From Acidaminococcus hominis (lineage in GTDB: Bacteria > Bacillota > Negativicutes > Acidaminococcales > Acidaminococcaceae): a stretch of 64,000 nucleotides of DNA. Numbering within the stretch: position 1 is the stretch's first letter; each line of letters begins with the position of its first letter. A model generated the notes under the pieces. The model had not been told where the DNA came from, ran no database searches, and saw only the letters and a program-made list of their open reading frames with translations. The stretch lies in NCBI RefSeq assembly GCF_021044795.1, contig NZ_JAJNOP010000003.1; one strand, given 5' to 3'. Positions 39,735-48,682 of this stretch are shown piece after piece. The translations under genes and the position numbers were made by a program.

Positions 39735-41330
39735 TTACTTACGTGCTTCCGGTTTTGTCGCTGGCTTGACATAGACTTCAAAGGTCCTGTGCCAGGGCAA
39801 AGTAAAGGTATATGCCTGCCAGACCTGGGGCACAAAGTACTTTTTCCCAGCTTCTGGCATGGCTTTGGCAATAAACTGCTGTGCTTCCAGGGTTTCCTGG
39901 TCCGTCAGGGCCCCATCCGGGTACCCTTTGGGGTAGATCAGCTGCTGGCGCACTTCCTGGCGCACCTTGCTTTGGTACAGCCAGTCGTCCAGGTAGCGGA
40001 CCGTGAGCAGGTCCTTCCGGTCCTGGTCGGACAGGCGCTTGCGGAGCAGCCCCTGCCCCAGGGCATAGCCCAGGGAGTTGCCGGCCGTATTCCAGCCGGC
40101 GTAGGAGCCCAGCTCCCAGCCCAGGGGTGTTTTGCCCTGGCGGGCGGTAAGCAGATGCTTTACCAGGCCATTGCTGCCCCCGTTGCTGACGTTAATGTCC
40201 GCCAGGCCCACGTTCCGGCCTGCGTCCACGTACCGTCTGGTTTTCGCCAAAAAACTTTCCTGCCGGTCATCCAAACGACTGGTGTTGGCGTCCGTATCGG
40301 CCCCGGCGGTAATGCCGTTGACCGGGGTGTAAATCCCCAGCACCAGGTCCGCATTCTTATCCAGCAGGGCCGGGTACCCGCCGGCAGCCAGCACGTGCTG
40401 GCGATAGCTCTGGCGGATGGTGCCGTCCTCGTAGCTGGGCACGGTCCTGCCGCCGGTGCCGCCGGTATAGTAGGCGTACACCAGGGGGGTAACCCCCTTG
40501 CTCCGGTTCACTGCCCGGTTCAGCATCAGCATCCCAAGTTCATCGGTTCCGGAGAAGGAGCGCAGCTTATAGGAAGGTACATCTCCCGTGGTCAGGAAAA
40601 AGGCCCTGGCGTCCCGGTGGGCTTCCGAAAAAGGCGCCGAATCGTCCCGGCCAATGACCAGGTAATCCAGCCGGCCTTCCGGAATCCCCTGGGCCAGCTG
40701 CTCCAGCACCCGCAGGTTCTTGCTTCTGCGGGAAAGAACGTCCGTCTGAACCTCCTGGGGCAGGCTCTTTTCCAACTGTTCCAGCTCCTGGGTTTCCTTT
40801 TTGTTCAGCAGCTGCAATTCCTGCCGGTCCCGGAGTTCCCCCCAGCGAAAAATCTGGGGCCCATACTGGGCGTAGTAGGCCGGTTCGGCCGGCGCTGCAC
40901 TGTAGCGGGGAGACCGCATAATGGTTGCAAAAGCATAGACCGGAACCAAGGGAAATTTCTTTTTCAGGTTCAAAAGGCTTTGGGTCCGTTTGGCCAGAAC
41001 CCCCGCCGGCAGCTCATGGGTCCTGGACCCGGTAAGGCCCCCATAAATCAGGGTATCTGCCGAAACCACGGTCCCTATGGACCCGGGAATTTCCTGCTCC
41101 AGCCATTTTTCCAGCTGTTCCGGTTTCCCCTGCTGCCGGTCCGAGGCCAAAAGCTCTGCAGGAGGCGTTACCACCTGATACCCTGCTTTGCGGAAACTGT
41201 CCGCTGTATAGGCCAGGGAAACGGGCCGGTTGTCCAAGGGGACAAACACCAGCTTTTCCCCAGCGCTCACTGCCCCGGGCAGGGACAGCAGGCCGGCCGT
41301 ACAGATTCCGAGAATTTTCTTCCAATGCAC
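39735..41330 (-). CDS. Secreted DUF4127 family protein
   Basis: A 531-residue protein with a Sec signal peptide (HWKKILGICTAGLLSLPGAV, then SAG as the likely cleavage site). The mature part starts with KLVFVPLDNRPVSLAYTADS, a DUF4127 hallmark, and includes VVSADTLIYGGLTGSRTHEL, YLVIGRDDSAPFSEAHRDAR and the GADTDANTSRLDDR stretch. DUF4127 has been predicted to be a periplasmic or cell-surface hydrolase-like protein, but no activity is established. The GTG start at 41330 follows AAAGGTGG. A conventional ATG start at 41357 would lengthen the signal peptide. Confidence 0.85.
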   Translation of the reverse strand: MHWKKILGICTAGLLSLPGAVSAGEKLVFVPLDNRPVSLAYTADSFRKAGYQVVTPPAELLASDRQQGKPEQLEKWLEQEIPGSIGTVVSADTLIYGGLTGSRTHELPAGVLAKRTQSLLNLKKKFPLVPVYAFATIMRSPRYSAAPAEPAYYAQYGPQIFRWGELRDRQELQLLNKKETQELEQLEKSLPQEVQTDVLSRRSKNLRVLEQLAQGIPEGRLDYLVIGRDDSAPFSEAHRDARAFFLTTGDVPSYKLRSFSGTDELGMLMLNRAVNRSKGVTPLVYAYYTGGTGGRTVPSYEDGTIRQSYRQHVLAAGGYPALLDKNADLVLGIYTPVNGITAGADTDANTSRLDDRQESFLAKTRRYVDAGRNVGLADINVSNGGSNGLVKHLLTARQGKTPLGWELGSYAGWNTAGNSLGYALGQGLLRKRLSDQDRKDLLTVRYLDDWLYQSKVRQEVRQQLIYPKGYPDGALTDQETLEAQQFIAKAMPEAGKKYFVPQVWQAYTFTLPWHRTFEVYVKPATKPEARK

Positions 41331-41431
41331 AACAAAACCACCTTTCTGCGCATGCACGCATTATACCATAAAACCCGCTTATTGTGAATATTAATTCACT
41401 ATATCGGTATATTTTTACGTAATTATACAAT

Positions 41432-44116
41432 TTACTCCGGCAGCAGCTGATCCAGGTAGGATTCCAGGGAATCGGTAATCACCTGTTCCCAGACCCCTTT
41501 GCCCCGCAGTTTTTCCGCCAGTTTGTATGAAGGCACCTGGGTGCCGAATTGTTTGTTGAACAACCGGGTCATTTCTTCCAGGCTCTTTTTGCCGTACCGG
41601 TCCGCCAGCCACAGGCAGATTTTTCCCAGATTGAGAGTCTGGTTTTCCCGGCTGAGCACCAGGCCGCCGGTAACCACCAGGGAGGAAACCCCAGCCTGCT
41701 GCCGCAGCAGGGCCGTGCACAGCCATTTTTTCCCCTGGATTTTCCGGACCAAAGGGTAGTCCCGGATTTGGGACCACAGGCTGTAGCCATTGAAATAGGG
41801 TTCCCGGCACTGGCTGTTTACCCATTTCTGGAAGGCCTTGATTTCCTGGCGGCTAATGCCGTACTTGCGTTCCACCTGGGCAGCCGGTTCCAGGACCTTG
41901 GGCCGGGTTTCGATGTATTCCAGTTTGTTCCGCTTATGGTTCAGGGCGGACTGGAAGGTGGGCAGGGAAGTAAGCCGGGGATCCAGCTGACTGAGCTGTA
42001 CCACCTTGCCGTTAAAGATTTCCTGGTCGAAAAACCGCAGGGCTGTACCGTATTCGCTTTTGTAGGCGTAGCCGGTCTGGAAAGCGTAGCCAATCCGCTG
42101 GAAGGCTGCCCGGTTTAAGGCATCCTGGGACGAATGGATGCAGACCGCGGCAAACACCCGCTTCAAATCATCCCAGAACCAGAACTTTTTCTGGCCCAGG
42201 GCATGGAGAAAGGGCTCCCGGTCCCGGGGGTCCAGGGTGGGCACTTCCAGGGTATATTCCCCGTGGGCATAATAGGGCAGCAGAGGCCGGTTCAGTTCCC
42301 CGTTCCCCTGGGCCGTTTCCTTCTTGACCCCATAGCGCTCCTCGTAGGCCTGGTAAAAGTCGTGGTAGCTTACCGGGGAAAGTTCCTTTAGCAGGTCCAG
42401 GGCCTGCTGGTCCTCCCGGCCGTCCCCAATGACCACCACCGGCACCCGGCGAAATACCACGGAAAGGCCGCCTGGGGCAGCTTGGGGCTGGGACGTCTTT
42501 AGGGCATAGAACAGCTCGTAGCCATCCCGCAGGTCCAGGGCTTCCATCAGGTCCGGATAATCCCGGTAGATGAGCTCTGTGGAAATCACCTTGTCCTTGT
42601 ACCGCTGGAAGTCGATTTCCTCCCACAGCCGCTCCCCGTCCGCTTCGCAGTACCGCACCCGGCTGTTCTGGTCCCACACCACATGGGAAGAATTGCGCAG
42701 GGTATTGGTCAGGGTATGGATGTTCAGGTGGAGCCGCTCCTTGGGGTAGCCGTTGTCCTTCAGGTACCGGTTGTAGGCCTGGGCCAGTTCTTCCATGGTC
42801 AGGGCATTTTCACTGTTGCTGAGCAGCACCCGGTAAGCCAGGGCCGTCCGGGTAATGCTCTGCTTGTCCTTGGCCACCAGGCAGCGCACCAGCTGGCCTC
42901 TGAAAACATCCTGGTAGGCCTCGATATTTTCCCGGTTTACCTTGTGGGTCCCCCGCTCCCACCGAAGGGCCAGGAACTCGTAGCCCTGGCCGCCGCACTG
43001 GGGAAAGGCCTGACAGAATTCTTCCTTGGTAAATTTGAAATAGGTAAAGGGCCGTTCATAGTAGTCTTCGTACAGGGGCGGGAATTTGCGAGCCATTTTG
43101 GAAGTAATCTGCCGCACCCGCTCCCGGCTTACGGAAAACCGGTTGCCGATGGCCTGGAGGGTTTCTCCCTGGAGCCGCAGCCGCAGCATGGACAGCACCC
43201 GGGCATCCCACTCCTTGGCATGCCGCCGCAGGTACCGGCTGAGATTGGGCCGGGGAAAATAGCAGGCGTTCCCCAAAAGGGCTCCCACGTGGCGGCGCAG
43301 AAATACCTGAAACAGCACGTCCCCGGCAATGGGCAGGTCCAGCTGATCCAGTTCTTTTTTCAGTTCTTCCGTTTTGAGAATCCCTTCCGGTGCCAGCTGG
43401 AAAAACAGTTTTCTGAGCGCCGGTGCCAAAATGGGCATGGACAGCAGATCCATTTGGAGCTGCCGGGGCAGCTGGTCCCCATAATACACCAAAGCTTCAG
43501 TTAGGCCGGCCTTGTCCGCCGCCTCCTTTAACTGGTGCCAGGACACCCACTGGAGGGGTCTCAGGTTCTGGGCCAGGTTCTGAAAATAGCTCCGGCAGGC
43601 TTCAGAAATCTCCCCCTCCCCTGGCAGCTCCTCCTCGGCAGCAGCCGCGGGTACCAGGTTCTTGGCAAGCCACTGGCCCAGCACGGTCTGGAGCTCCACC
43701 AGGGATTTATGACCAAAGCCGGTCCATTTTTCCATTTCTTCGACAGTCAGCACCGCCACCTGGTCCAGGGTCACCAGTTCCCGATGAATCAGGGCGTGGT
43801 AGGGCCGGGCCGAGAGCCCCAGCTCCCCAATGGAGTGCCGGGAAAGTTCGGACAACTGATCCTGGGAAAATTGCCTGGGAACAGCCCCGGGAGCCCTGCC
43901 TTTTTGTTCCAGGGCTGCCAAATCAATTTTACCCGACAGAATATCCTGCCGGATGCGTTCAATTTCTTCCAGGGTTTTACGGCCGGCATTCTTTTGAACC
44001 GCAATCCTTTTAGAGGGTGTGGCCAATAATTGCTCCACGGTGCCAATCCCCATGCCTTTCAGCACATGGGAGGCACGGACGGAAAATGTCAATACTGCAA
44101 GAGGAGTGTCTGCCAT
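41432..44116 (-). CDS. RNA polymerase alpha-CTD x2 / sigma region 4 fusion protein, unassigned C-terminal part
   Basis: An 894-residue protein. Residues ~6-62 (SVRASHVLKGMGIGTVEQLL ... GRKTLEEIERI) and ~97-150 (LGLSARPYHALIHRELVTLD ... GFGHKSLVELQTV) each read as an RNA polymerase alpha C-terminal (helix-hairpin-helix) domain. Residues ~305-347 (LRLRLQGETLQAIGNRFSVS then RERVRQITSKMARKFP) match sigma-70 region 4, including the V/I-S-R-E-R-x-R-Q-I recognition helix. The remaining ~545 residues contain no fold I recognise. No -10 binding region 2 is evident, so it is unlikely to be a sigma factor on its own. It is monocistronic with its own promoter. Confidence 0.8.
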   Translation of the reverse strand: MADTPLAVLTFSVRASHVLKGMGIGTVEQLLATPSKRIAVQKNAGRKTLEEIERIRQDILSGKIDLAALEQKGRAPGAVPRQFSQDQLSELSRHSIGELGLSARPYHALIHRELVTLDQVAVLTVEEMEKWTGFGHKSLVELQTVLGQWLAKNLVPAAAAEEELPGEGEISEACRSYFQNLAQNLRPLQWVSWHQLKEAADKAGLTEALVYYGDQLPRQLQMDLLSMPILAPALRKLFFQLAPEGILKTEELKKELDQLDLPIAGDVLFQVFLRRHVGALLGNACYFPRPNLSRYLRRHAKEWDARVLSMLRLRLQGETLQAIGNRFSVSRERVRQITSKMARKFPPLYEDYYERPFTYFKFTKEEFCQAFPQCGGQGYEFLALRWERGTHKVNRENIEAYQDVFRGQLVRCLVAKDKQSITRTALAYRVLLSNSENALTMEELAQAYNRYLKDNGYPKERLHLNIHTLTNTLRNSSHVVWDQNSRVRYCEADGERLWEEIDFQRYKDKVISTELIYRDYPDLMEALDLRDGYELFYALKTSQPQAAPGGLSVVFRRVPVVVIGDGREDQQALDLLKELSPVSYHDFYQAYEERYGVKKETAQGNGELNRPLLPYYAHGEYTLEVPTLDPRDREPFLHALGQKKFWFWDDLKRVFAAVCIHSSQDALNRAAFQRIGYAFQTGYAYKSEYGTALRFFDQEIFNGKVVQLSQLDPRLTSLPTFQSALNHKRNKLEYIETRPKVLEPAAQVERKYGISRQEIKAFQKWVNSQCREPYFNGYSLWSQIRDYPLVRKIQGKKWLCTALLRQQAGVSSLVVTGGLVLSRENQTLNLGKICLWLADRYGKKSLEEMTRLFNKQFGTQVPSYKLAEKLRGKGVWEQVITDSLESYLDQLLPE

Positions 44117-44143
44117 CTGTCTCACCAGCTTTTTTCCAGGATT

Positions 44144-44181
44144 TTAGGAAGGGAAAGGTTCCCCTCCCTAAGCTATAGCTT
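44144..44181 (-). promoter_or_regulatory. Leader hairpin and palindrome before the alpha-CTD/sigma-4 gene
   Basis: On the minus strand 44171 to 44144 folds as a 12-13 bp stem (TTAGGGAGGGGAA pairing with TTTCCCTTCCTAA, two G-U pairs), ending 27 nt before the ATG at 44116. Next to it AAGCTATAGCTT (44170-44181) is a perfect 12-bp palindrome. No U tract follows, so it is not a typical terminator; it could control translation. Confidence 0.5.
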
Positions 44182-44255
44182 GCTTATAAAGGTTTTCAGG
44201 TAAGTGCTCGGAACAAGAATTCCTATGTACTTCTGCCTGTACTTTTTCAATCTAT

Positions 44256-44285
44256 AGTGTACCATATTCGCCGGGATTATAGCAA
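44256..44285 (-). promoter_or_regulatory. Promoter of the alpha-CTD/sigma-4 gene
   Basis: Minus strand TTGCTA (44280-44285) and TACACT (44256-44261), 18 bp apart. A second -10, TATAAT (44276-44281), overlaps the first -35; its own -35 (AGTACA) is poor. The 44182-44388 stretch has no gene. Confidence 0.5.
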
Positions 44286-44393
44286 AATTTCTTTATTTTG
44301 TACTACTTGTTTTTCCTGTATGTAAAATTTCCGTAAAGTATTCTTTTCCCAAAGAAATTTTATAAGGGCTGTGATTTCCCAGAGAATGCAAAA

Positions 44394-44423
44394 TGAGACT
44401 GTGCACAAGCGTACACAGTCTCA
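44394..44423 (-). terminator. Hairpin terminator after aspS
   Basis: TGAGACTGTG and CACAGTCTCA form a 10-bp stem around CACAAGCGTA. On the minus strand TTTTG follows, starting 5 nt after the aspS stop codon region. The plus-strand side is even more T-rich. Confidence 0.6.
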
Positions 44424-44428
44424 AAATT

Positions 44429-46222
44429 TTATTTCTTGTCTTCTTCTTTTTTCACCACAGTGCTGCGGATATGCAGTTCACGCATCTGCTTATCTTCAAC
44501 TACGTTAGGTGCCTGACACATCAGGTCCATAGCGCTCTGGGTCTTGGGGAAGGCGATAACGTCACGAATGGACGGGCGTTTGGCCATCAGCATCACCAGC
44601 CGGTCCAGACCGAAGGCCAGACCACCATGGGGAGGTGCACCATATTCAAAGGCCGTCATCAGGAAGCCAAATTTTTCACGGGCTTGTTCGTCCGTCAGGC
44701 CGATGGCTTCAAAGACCTTCTTCTGTACATCTTCTCTGTGGATACGGATGGAACCGCCGCCGATTTCCACGCCGTTCAGGACCATATCGTAGGCCTTGGC
44801 ATACACGTGGGCAGGATCGGTAAGCAACTTATCCAGGTCTTCATCGCAGGGAGCGGTGAACGGATGGTGCATAGCCACATAGCGATGTTCTTCTTCGCTG
44901 TATTCGAACATGGGAAACTTCACAACCCAGGTAAAGGCCAGCTTGTTGGGATCAATCAGGCCGCGTCTCTTGGCCATTTCGATACGCAGGGCACCCAGGG
45001 CAGCAGCAACCACCAGCGGTTTCCGGTCAGCCACAAACAGCAGCACGTCGCCGTTTTCTGCTTTGCCGGCTTCCAGGATTTTCTTCATTTCTTCGTCGGA
45101 GAAGAATTTGGCAATAGGAGACTTGATGGAACCATCTTCGTTGACGATAATCCAAGCCAGGCCCTTGGCACCGTAAATGCCTACGAAGTCTACCAGACCA
45201 TCCAGTTCACGTCTGGGAATGGCGCTGTAGCCTTTGACGTTGATGGCTTTTACCAGGCCGCCCTTTTCCAGGATATCCTTGAAGACCTTAAAGCTGGTGC
45301 CTTCCAGGGCAGGGTTCATGTTTACCAGAGGCATATCAAAACGCAGGTCCGGCTTATCGCTGCCGTACTTGTCCATGGCATCGTCCCAGGTCATCCGGCC
45401 AAAGGGAACCTTCAGGTCTACGTTCAGGGTTTCCTTGAAGACATAGGCAATCAGGTTTTCCGTCAGGGTCATAATGTCGTCTTCATCAATGAAGGACATT
45501 TCCATATCCAGCTGGGTAAATTCCGGCTGGCGATCAGCACGCAGGTCTTCATCCCGGAAGCAGCGGGCAATCTGGAAATACCGTTCCATGCCGGCAATCA
45601 TCAGAATCTGTTTGAACAGCTGAGGGGACTGGGGCAGAGCGTAGAATTTGCCAGGGTTAACACGGCTGGGCACCAGGTAATCCCGGGCGCCTTCCGGCGT
45701 GCTCTTGGTCAGCATAGGAGTTTCGATTTCCAGGAAATCACGGTTATCCAGGAAATCCCGGACAGCCTTGGTCACTTTGTGGCGCAGGATCAGGTTCTTC
45801 TGCATTTCCGGTCTGCGCAGGTCCAGATAGCGGTAGCGCAGCCGTACGTTTTCGTCCACGTCCACCCCATCCTGGATGTAGAAAGGAGGAGTCTTGGAAG
45901 GGTTCAATACTTCCAGATCTTTGACCACTACTTCTACTTCGCCGGTGGGCAGGTTGGCATTGACGGTTTCGGCGGAACGTTCCCGTACTACGCCGGTAAC
46001 CTGCAGCACGTATTCGCTGCGGACGGCTTCAGCAGCATGGAAGTCCTTTTCGTCATGGGCCGGGTCAATGATGACCTGGACCAGACCGTACCGATCCCGC
46101 AAATCAATGAAGATAATGCCGCCGTGGTCACGGCGTTTGCTTACCCAGCCGCACAACGTTACCTGTTTGCCGGCATCTGTTTTTCTCAAGTCACCACAAT
46201 GATGGCTGCGTTTTGTACTCAT
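44429..46222 (-). CDS. aspS: Aspartyl-tRNA synthetase
   Basis: A 597-residue bacterial-type class II synthetase. The OB anticodon-binding domain is at ~15-105 (VTLCGWVSKRRDHGGIIFID), the catalytic core has RYRYLDLRRPEMQKNLILRH (motif 1) and FRDEDLRADRQPEFTQLDME (motif 2), GAPPHGGLAFGLDRLVMLM is motif 3, and the bacterial GAD insertion lies at ~310-420. Whether it is discriminating cannot be read from the sequence. 17 bp downstream of hisS, one operon. Confidence 0.98.
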   Translation of the reverse strand: MSTKRSHHCGDLRKTDAGKQVTLCGWVSKRRDHGGIIFIDLRDRYGLVQVIIDPAHDEKDFHAAEAVRSEYVLQVTGVVRERSAETVNANLPTGEVEVVVKDLEVLNPSKTPPFYIQDGVDVDENVRLRYRYLDLRRPEMQKNLILRHKVTKAVRDFLDNRDFLEIETPMLTKSTPEGARDYLVPSRVNPGKFYALPQSPQLFKQILMIAGMERYFQIARCFRDEDLRADRQPEFTQLDMEMSFIDEDDIMTLTENLIAYVFKETLNVDLKVPFGRMTWDDAMDKYGSDKPDLRFDMPLVNMNPALEGTSFKVFKDILEKGGLVKAINVKGYSAIPRRELDGLVDFVGIYGAKGLAWIIVNEDGSIKSPIAKFFSDEEMKKILEAGKAENGDVLLFVADRKPLVVAAALGALRIEMAKRRGLIDPNKLAFTWVVKFPMFEYSEEEHRYVAMHHPFTAPCDEDLDKLLTDPAHVYAKAYDMVLNGVEIGGGSIRIHREDVQKKVFEAIGLTDEQAREKFGFLMTAFEYGAPPHGGLAFGLDRLVMLMAKRPSIRDVIAFPKTQSAMDLMCQAPNVVEDKQMRELHIRSTVVKKEEDKK

Positions 46223-46239
46223 TCGTTTACACCTCTGGT

Positions 46240-47490
46240 TTATTTAAAAAATGTTTCAAGCTCAGACATTTTGACTTCGGTCTGGCTGCTGTCTGCCATG
46301 TTGCGGACAGTCACAGCACCCCGGCTCCGTTCGTCTTCCCCAAAGATCAGGGCAAATTTGGCCTGATCCCGGTTGGCCTGCTTCATCTGGGCTTTCAGGC
46401 TGCGTTCTACCAGATTCATGTCACAGGACAGGCCTTGAGCCCGCAGCTGTTGCATTACCCGGAAGGCATCGGCTACGCCGCCTTCATCAGGAATAACGGC
46501 AAATACGTCGATGGATTCTTTGCCCACCGGCAGCAGGTTCTGTTTTTCCAGGGCCAGGAGGATTCTCTCCAGACCCATGGCAAAGCCTACGCCCGGAGTG
46601 GACGGACCGCCCAGTTCTTCTACCAGGCCGTCATACCGGCCGCCGCCGCCCACAGCACTTTGGGCACCCAGCGGGGAATATTGGATTTCGAAAGCAGTCT
46701 TGGTGTAGTAGTCCAGGCCGCGCACCAGGTTGCTGTCCACTTCGTAGTCCACACCGGCTTCGGTCAGGAGCTTCTTGACCATTTCGAAATGCTCTTTGCA
46801 TTCGTCGCACAGGTGGTCGGTAATTTTGGGAGCGCCTGCCATAAACGGTTTGGCTGCATCTTCCTTGCAGTCCAAAATCCGCAGGGGGCTTCTGTCAAAG
46901 CGGTGCTGGCAGTCCTCGCACAATTCGTCCAGATGCGGACGGAAGTAGTCCTGCAGCAATTGTCTGTGCTGAGGGCGGCACTTGGGGCAGCCCACGGAGT
47001 TGATTTTCAGTTTCAGATCCTTCAGGCCGAAGCGCTGCAGCACGGTCAGGGCCAGCAGAATCACTTCTGCGTCCACCACCGGGGACTGGGAGCCCAGGGC
47101 TTCTACCCCAAACTGGTGGAATTGTCTCATCCGGCCAGCCTGAGGACGGTCATACCGGAACATGGGTCCAATGTAATAGACCTTTAACGGCATGGGTTCC
47201 GCATACAATTTGTTTTCTACAAAAGAACGGACCACGGAGGCCGTGTTTTCCGGGCGCAGCGTCAGGCTGCGGCCGCTCCGGTCGCTGAACGTGTACATTT
47301 CCTTATCCACTACGTCCGTGCCGTCGCCAATGCCTCTTTGGAAGAGTTCCGTATGTTCAAAAATCGGGGTTCTGATTTCTTGGTAGTTGAATTCCCGGCA
47401 AACTTCCCGGATAATCTGTTCTGCATACCGCCAGCCATTGATTGTGCCTGGCAAAATATCCTTGGTACCACGCGGTGCACCTGTTAACAT
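46240..47490 (-). CDS. hisS: Histidyl-tRNA synthetase
   Basis: A 416-residue class II synthetase. GAPRGTKDILP starts the core, motif 2 is MFRYDRPQAGRMRQFHQFGV, the histidine-specific LVRGLDYYTKTAFEI and GGGGRYDGLVEELGG follow, and the C-terminal anticodon-binding domain is at ~325-416. Start at 47490 follows GGAGGGATTTTT. First gene of the hisS-aspS operon. Confidence 0.98.
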   Translation of the reverse strand: MLTGAPRGTKDILPGTINGWRYAEQIIREVCREFNYQEIRTPIFEHTELFQRGIGDGTDVVDKEMYTFSDRSGRSLTLRPENTASVVRSFVENKLYAEPMPLKVYYIGPMFRYDRPQAGRMRQFHQFGVEALGSQSPVVDAEVILLALTVLQRFGLKDLKLKINSVGCPKCRPQHRQLLQDYFRPHLDELCEDCQHRFDRSPLRILDCKEDAAKPFMAGAPKITDHLCDECKEHFEMVKKLLTEAGVDYEVDSNLVRGLDYYTKTAFEIQYSPLGAQSAVGGGGRYDGLVEELGGPSTPGVGFAMGLERILLALEKQNLLPVGKESIDVFAVIPDEGGVADAFRVMQQLRAQGLSCDMNLVERSLKAQMKQANRDQAKFALIFGEDERSRGAVTVRNMADSSQTEVKMSELETFFK

Positions 47491-47527
47491 AAAAATCCCT
47501 CCGTCCACACATTGTTTGAACTTTATA

Positions 47528-47557
47528 AGTGTAACACAATTTCGACCAATTTTTCAA
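47528..47557 (-). promoter_or_regulatory. Promoter of hisS-aspS
   Basis: Minus strand TTGAAA (47552-47557) and TACACT (47528-47533) are 18 bp apart, ~40 bp before the hisS start. The space is too short for a T-box leader. Confidence 0.55.
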
Positions 47558-47581
47558 CGGCATGGGGCTAATTCTGTACTT

Positions 47582-48664
47582 TTATCCCTGTTTTGTTTCT
47601 GAGGGAAGTGCTGTCCCGGCCTTTTTTTCCCCTGCATGCCAGAAATACTGGTACAGTACCTTGATGATGGTCAGCACCGGCACGGCAAAAATCAAGCCGG
47701 CCACGCCGCCCAGCTGGCCGCCTACCATGACAGCCAGGATAATCAGTACAGGGTGCAGGGTAATACTGTGCCCCATCATGTTGGGCATGATAATCTGGGC
47801 ATCTACCTGATAATAAACCAAATATAAGATCAATACTTTAAGGGCCAGCTGGGGATTCTGCAGCAGGGCGATAAACACCGCCGAAACTGTTCCCACCACG
47901 GACCCTACCAAGGGAATCATTTCTGTAATCATGGCCAGAAAGCCCAATACCAGGGTGTACTGGACACCCAGGATATAGTTGCCCACGGTCAGGCAGCCTG
48001 CTGCCACAAAGCACAGCTTGAACATATTGTCCACGTAGGCGCAGAGCATTTTGCCAATGTCCGAGAATACCTGGTCCGCCAGTGCCTGCTGGTCGTAGGA
48101 GAAAATCCGTACCACCATGCCCTTTAAGGTCCGCCAGTCCTTCAGGAAATAGAAGGACAGGAACGGCACCAGTACCAGGCTGACCAGGCTTTTGGCCATC
48201 TTGAAGGTGGAATTGAGCATATCCCGCAGCACGGCCATCAGGTTGGTGCTCAGGGTGCTGGTAGCCTGCTGCAGCATGTCCCGCACATTGGGCGGCAGCT
48301 GCTGGGCTCCGGACCCCAGAAACAGGGTAATGCTTTCGTTGGCCCGGGAGGCCAGAAAAGGCATGGCCTTAATCAGGGTGTTCACCTGATTGACCAGGGG
48401 CACAATCAGCACCAGTGAGGCCAGGTACAGAAACAGCCCAAACACCAGAAAGGCAATCAGCACCGAAAGGGTGTTGGGCAGGTGCCTGCCCAGGATTTCC
48501 GTGTTTTCCAGTCGGTTCACAATGGGATACAAAAGAAAGCTCAAGGCGATGGCTAGAAATACCGGAAGAAAGATACTGGCCGCCAGATAAAAGGCCAAAA
48601 AGGCCAGGACCGCAATCAGCAGCTTGCTGATCAGTCCCCGGGGTTTTCTTCCAGAACTCATCAT
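47582..48664 (-). CDS. AI-2E (PerM) family transporter
   Basis: A 360-residue membrane protein with about eight helices in the AI-2E/PerM arrangement: two N-terminal helices (LLIAVLAFLAFYLAASIFLP...), a large soluble loop at ~90-150, then a C-terminal block with FLAMITEMIPLVGSVVGTVS and the NMMGHSITLHPVLIILAVMV motif with conserved P and G. Substrates of this family are unclear (proposed: signal export, Na+/H+ exchange). Start chosen at 48664, ~10 bp from AAAAAGGAG; ATG at 48673 lies too close to it. Confidence 0.88.
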   Translation of the reverse strand: MMSSGRKPRGLISKLLIAVLAFLAFYLAASIFLPVFLAIALSFLLYPIVNRLENTEILGRHLPNTLSVLIAFLVFGLFLYLASLVLIVPLVNQVNTLIKAMPFLASRANESITLFLGSGAQQLPPNVRDMLQQATSTLSTNLMAVLRDMLNSTFKMAKSLVSLVLVPFLSFYFLKDWRTLKGMVVRIFSYDQQALADQVFSDIGKMLCAYVDNMFKLCFVAAGCLTVGNYILGVQYTLVLGFLAMITEMIPLVGSVVGTVSAVFIALLQNPQLALKVLILYLVYYQVDAQIIMPNMMGHSITLHPVLIILAVMVGGQLGGVAGLIFAVPVLTIIKVLYQYFWHAGEKKAGTALPSETKQG

Positions 48665-48682
48665 GGAATTCATGCTCCTTTT

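Noticed and set aside
44393..46366. Plus-strand 657-codon frame opposite aspS
   Set aside because: Antisense shadow; aspS carries all class II motifs.
47491..47581. T-box leader upstream of hisS
   Set aside because: The gap is under 100 bp, and no T-box motif or terminator hairpin fits.
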